Position numbers and translations under genes: made by a program | Source: JAGOME01 sp039812375 | Lineage (GTDB): Bacteria; Actinomycetota; Actinomycetes; Actinomycetales; Dermatophilaceae | NCBI GenBank assembly: GCA_039812375.1 | Contig: JBDIAO010000139.1 | Location: forward strand, 1-6,175 | DNA length: 6,175 bases | Direction of reading: 5' to 3' | Notes under the pieces: model-generated | What the model was told of the DNA's origin: nothing | Databases searched by the model: none | Seen by the model: the letters and a program-made list of their open reading frames with translations, nothing else | Shown: positions 5,370 through 6,175 of the stretch, in pieces | Position numbering within the stretch: position 1 is the stretch's first letter | Layout: every line of letters begins with the position of its first letter

Positions 5370-6153
5370 GGACTCGGGCTGCGAGCTGGACGACCGCAGC
5401 GCCGATTGCCGCATCGGCGGCGACGACGAGACCGGGCCGCAGCGAGCGCGGGGAATAGGGCGTCCCGTCGAGGTGGGCGACGACGCCGCCGGCCTCGGTG
5501 ACCAGGAGAGCGCCGGGGGCGTGGTCCCACGGGTGGGACCGGCCGTAGAGCAGGTAGTCGGCGGCACCCTCGACGAGCCGGGGGTAGTCCACCCCGCAGC
5601 ACACCCAGGACAGTCGCATCGGCGGCAGGCCCGGCAGCGCAGTGCCGCGCAGCCGCCACACACTCGTCGCGCCCCGCGGAGCCGTTGCCACCTGCGGCGG
5701 GCTAATGCGCGCCCGGACCCCGTCCCGCCAGGTTCCGGCGCCGAGCTCGGCGACCCACGAGACGGCATACTCGGGCTGCCAGACCCAGGCCCGGACCGTC
5801 TTGCCGGCCCGGGTCTCGGCGACCATGACGGCATGATCGGGGGAGCCCTGGACGAAGTTCTTCGTCCCGTCCACCGGGTCGACGGTGAACGCGTGCTCGG
5901 CAGCGAGATAGCGCTCCATGAGGGTCCGGTCGCCGGCATACGCTTCCTCGCCGAGGACGACCGCGGCCGGGTATGCCGCCCGCAGCTCCTCAGTGATCAG
6001 CACCTCGGCCTCGCGATCGGCGACGGTGACCAGGTCGCCGGGGTTCTTCTCCATGACCTGAGCGTCGGACAGGGCCCGGAAGCGGGGGGTGATGACTTCG
6101 GCTGCGACGCGCTGGAGCAGCGCGAGCACCTCGTCGGTGGACATCCCAGTCAC
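5344..6153 (-). CDS. Inositol monophosphatase family protein
   Basis: A 269-residue protein with all signatures of the Mg2+-dependent inositol monophosphatase family. K36 and DLVTVAD (40-46) form the N-terminal element, GEE (68-70) supplies metal ligand E69, DPVDGTKNF (92-100) is motif A with D92 and D95, and WDHAPGALLVTEAGG (209-223) is motif B with D210. Length is normal and all key residues are present, so it should be an active cytoplasmic phosphatase. Substrates in this family include myo-inositol 1-phosphate, histidinol phosphate, fructose-1,6-bisphosphate and 3'-phosphoadenosine 5'-phosphate; the sequence does not decide. In actinobacteria, inositol is needed for phosphatidylinositol lipids and mycothiol. 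The start is either GTG 6153 or ATG 6144 (MSTDEVLALL); neither has a clear Shine-Dalgarno, and the promoter probably lies beyond the window edge. It converges on and overlaps the membrane-protein gene. Confidence 0.92.
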   Translation of the reverse strand: MTGMSTDEVLALLQRVAAEVITPRFRALSDAQVMEKNPGDLVTVADREAEVLITEELRAAYPAAVVLGEEAYAGDRTLMERYLAAEHAFTVDPVDGTKNFVQGSPDHAVMVAETRAGKTVRAWVWQPEYAVSWVAELGAGTWRDGVRARISPPQVATAPRGATSVWRLRGTALPGLPPMRLSWVCCGVDYPRLVEGAADYLLYGRSHPWDHAPGALLVTEAGGVVAHLDGTPYSPRSLRPGLVVAADAAIGAAVVQLAARVLTAGRSTR

Positions 6154-6175
6154 GGGATCAACCGTGGCACAGTCC

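Larger units (their letters stand above)
117..5978. repeat. Dispersed 8-mer GTATGCCG / CGGCATAC, ten copies
   Basis: GTATGCCG reads on the + strand at 117-124, 1652-1659, 3517-3524, 4895-4902 and 5971-5978. Its complement CGGCATAC lies at 1402-1409, 2643-2650, 3688-3695, 5763-5770 and 5934-5941. One copy is intergenic; the other nine lie in all four genes, in more than one reading frame (Tyr-Ala as TAT GCC, Ala-Tyr as GCA TAC, and Met-Pro as ATG CCG). Base composition at 70% G+C predicts about 0.2 copies in this length over both strands. The span given covers first to last copy, not a continuous element. Confidence 0.8.

Noticed and set aside
4884..5939. 351-codon open frame on the - strand spanning the phosphatase gene and the end of the membrane-protein gene
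   Set aside because: It overlaps the inositol-monophosphatase frame, which has every family motif; this one is low-complexity Ser/Arg/Pro.

Overview
The window is about 70% G+C by eye, codes densely with strong third-position GC bias, and carries an actinobacterial TIGR03089-type gene. I read it as chromosomal DNA of a high-GC actinobacterium, probably Micrococcales. A placement near Intrasporangiaceae/Dermatophilaceae is only a guess from gene style. No mobile element, rRNA, tRNA or CRISPR array was seen.

Layout: positions 1-443 hold no convincing gene. They start with a perfect 12-bp-arm hairpin (1-27), continue with three different tandem arrays that share a 19-bp period (13-190), and end in a less GC-rich stretch leading into the first gene. 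Positions 444-2384 (+) encode a secreted cell-wall protein: signal peptide, an M15-like metallopeptidase-fold domain, and five C-terminal peptidoglycan-binding repeats. Positions 2385-2448 are three ~21-bp tandem repeats filling the gap between two convergent genes. Positions 2446-3207 (-) encode a TIGR03089-family protein, an incomplete relative of AMP-forming enzymes. An 89-bp divergent region follows, with a back-to-back pair of apparently leaderless promoters. Positions 3297-5369 (+) encode a large polytopic membrane protein that looks like a GT-C glycosyltransferase. Its 3' end overlaps by 26 bp the convergent inositol-monophosphatase-family gene at 5344-6153 (-).

Together the genes suggest a cell-envelope neighbourhood: a secreted wall-binding, possibly wall-cleaving protein, a membrane glycosyltransferase, and a sugar/inositol-phosphate phosphatase. 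The genes alternate in strand, so they are not one operon and the functional link is inference.

The most unusual signal is at the word level. The 8-mer GTATGCCG (or its complement CGGCATAC) occurs ten times, five per strand, in coding and non-coding DNA, where base composition alone predicts well under one. Other points for review are the 19-bp-period arrays, the paired leaderless promoters, and a good ribosome-binding site placed for an ATG that is out of frame with the first gene.
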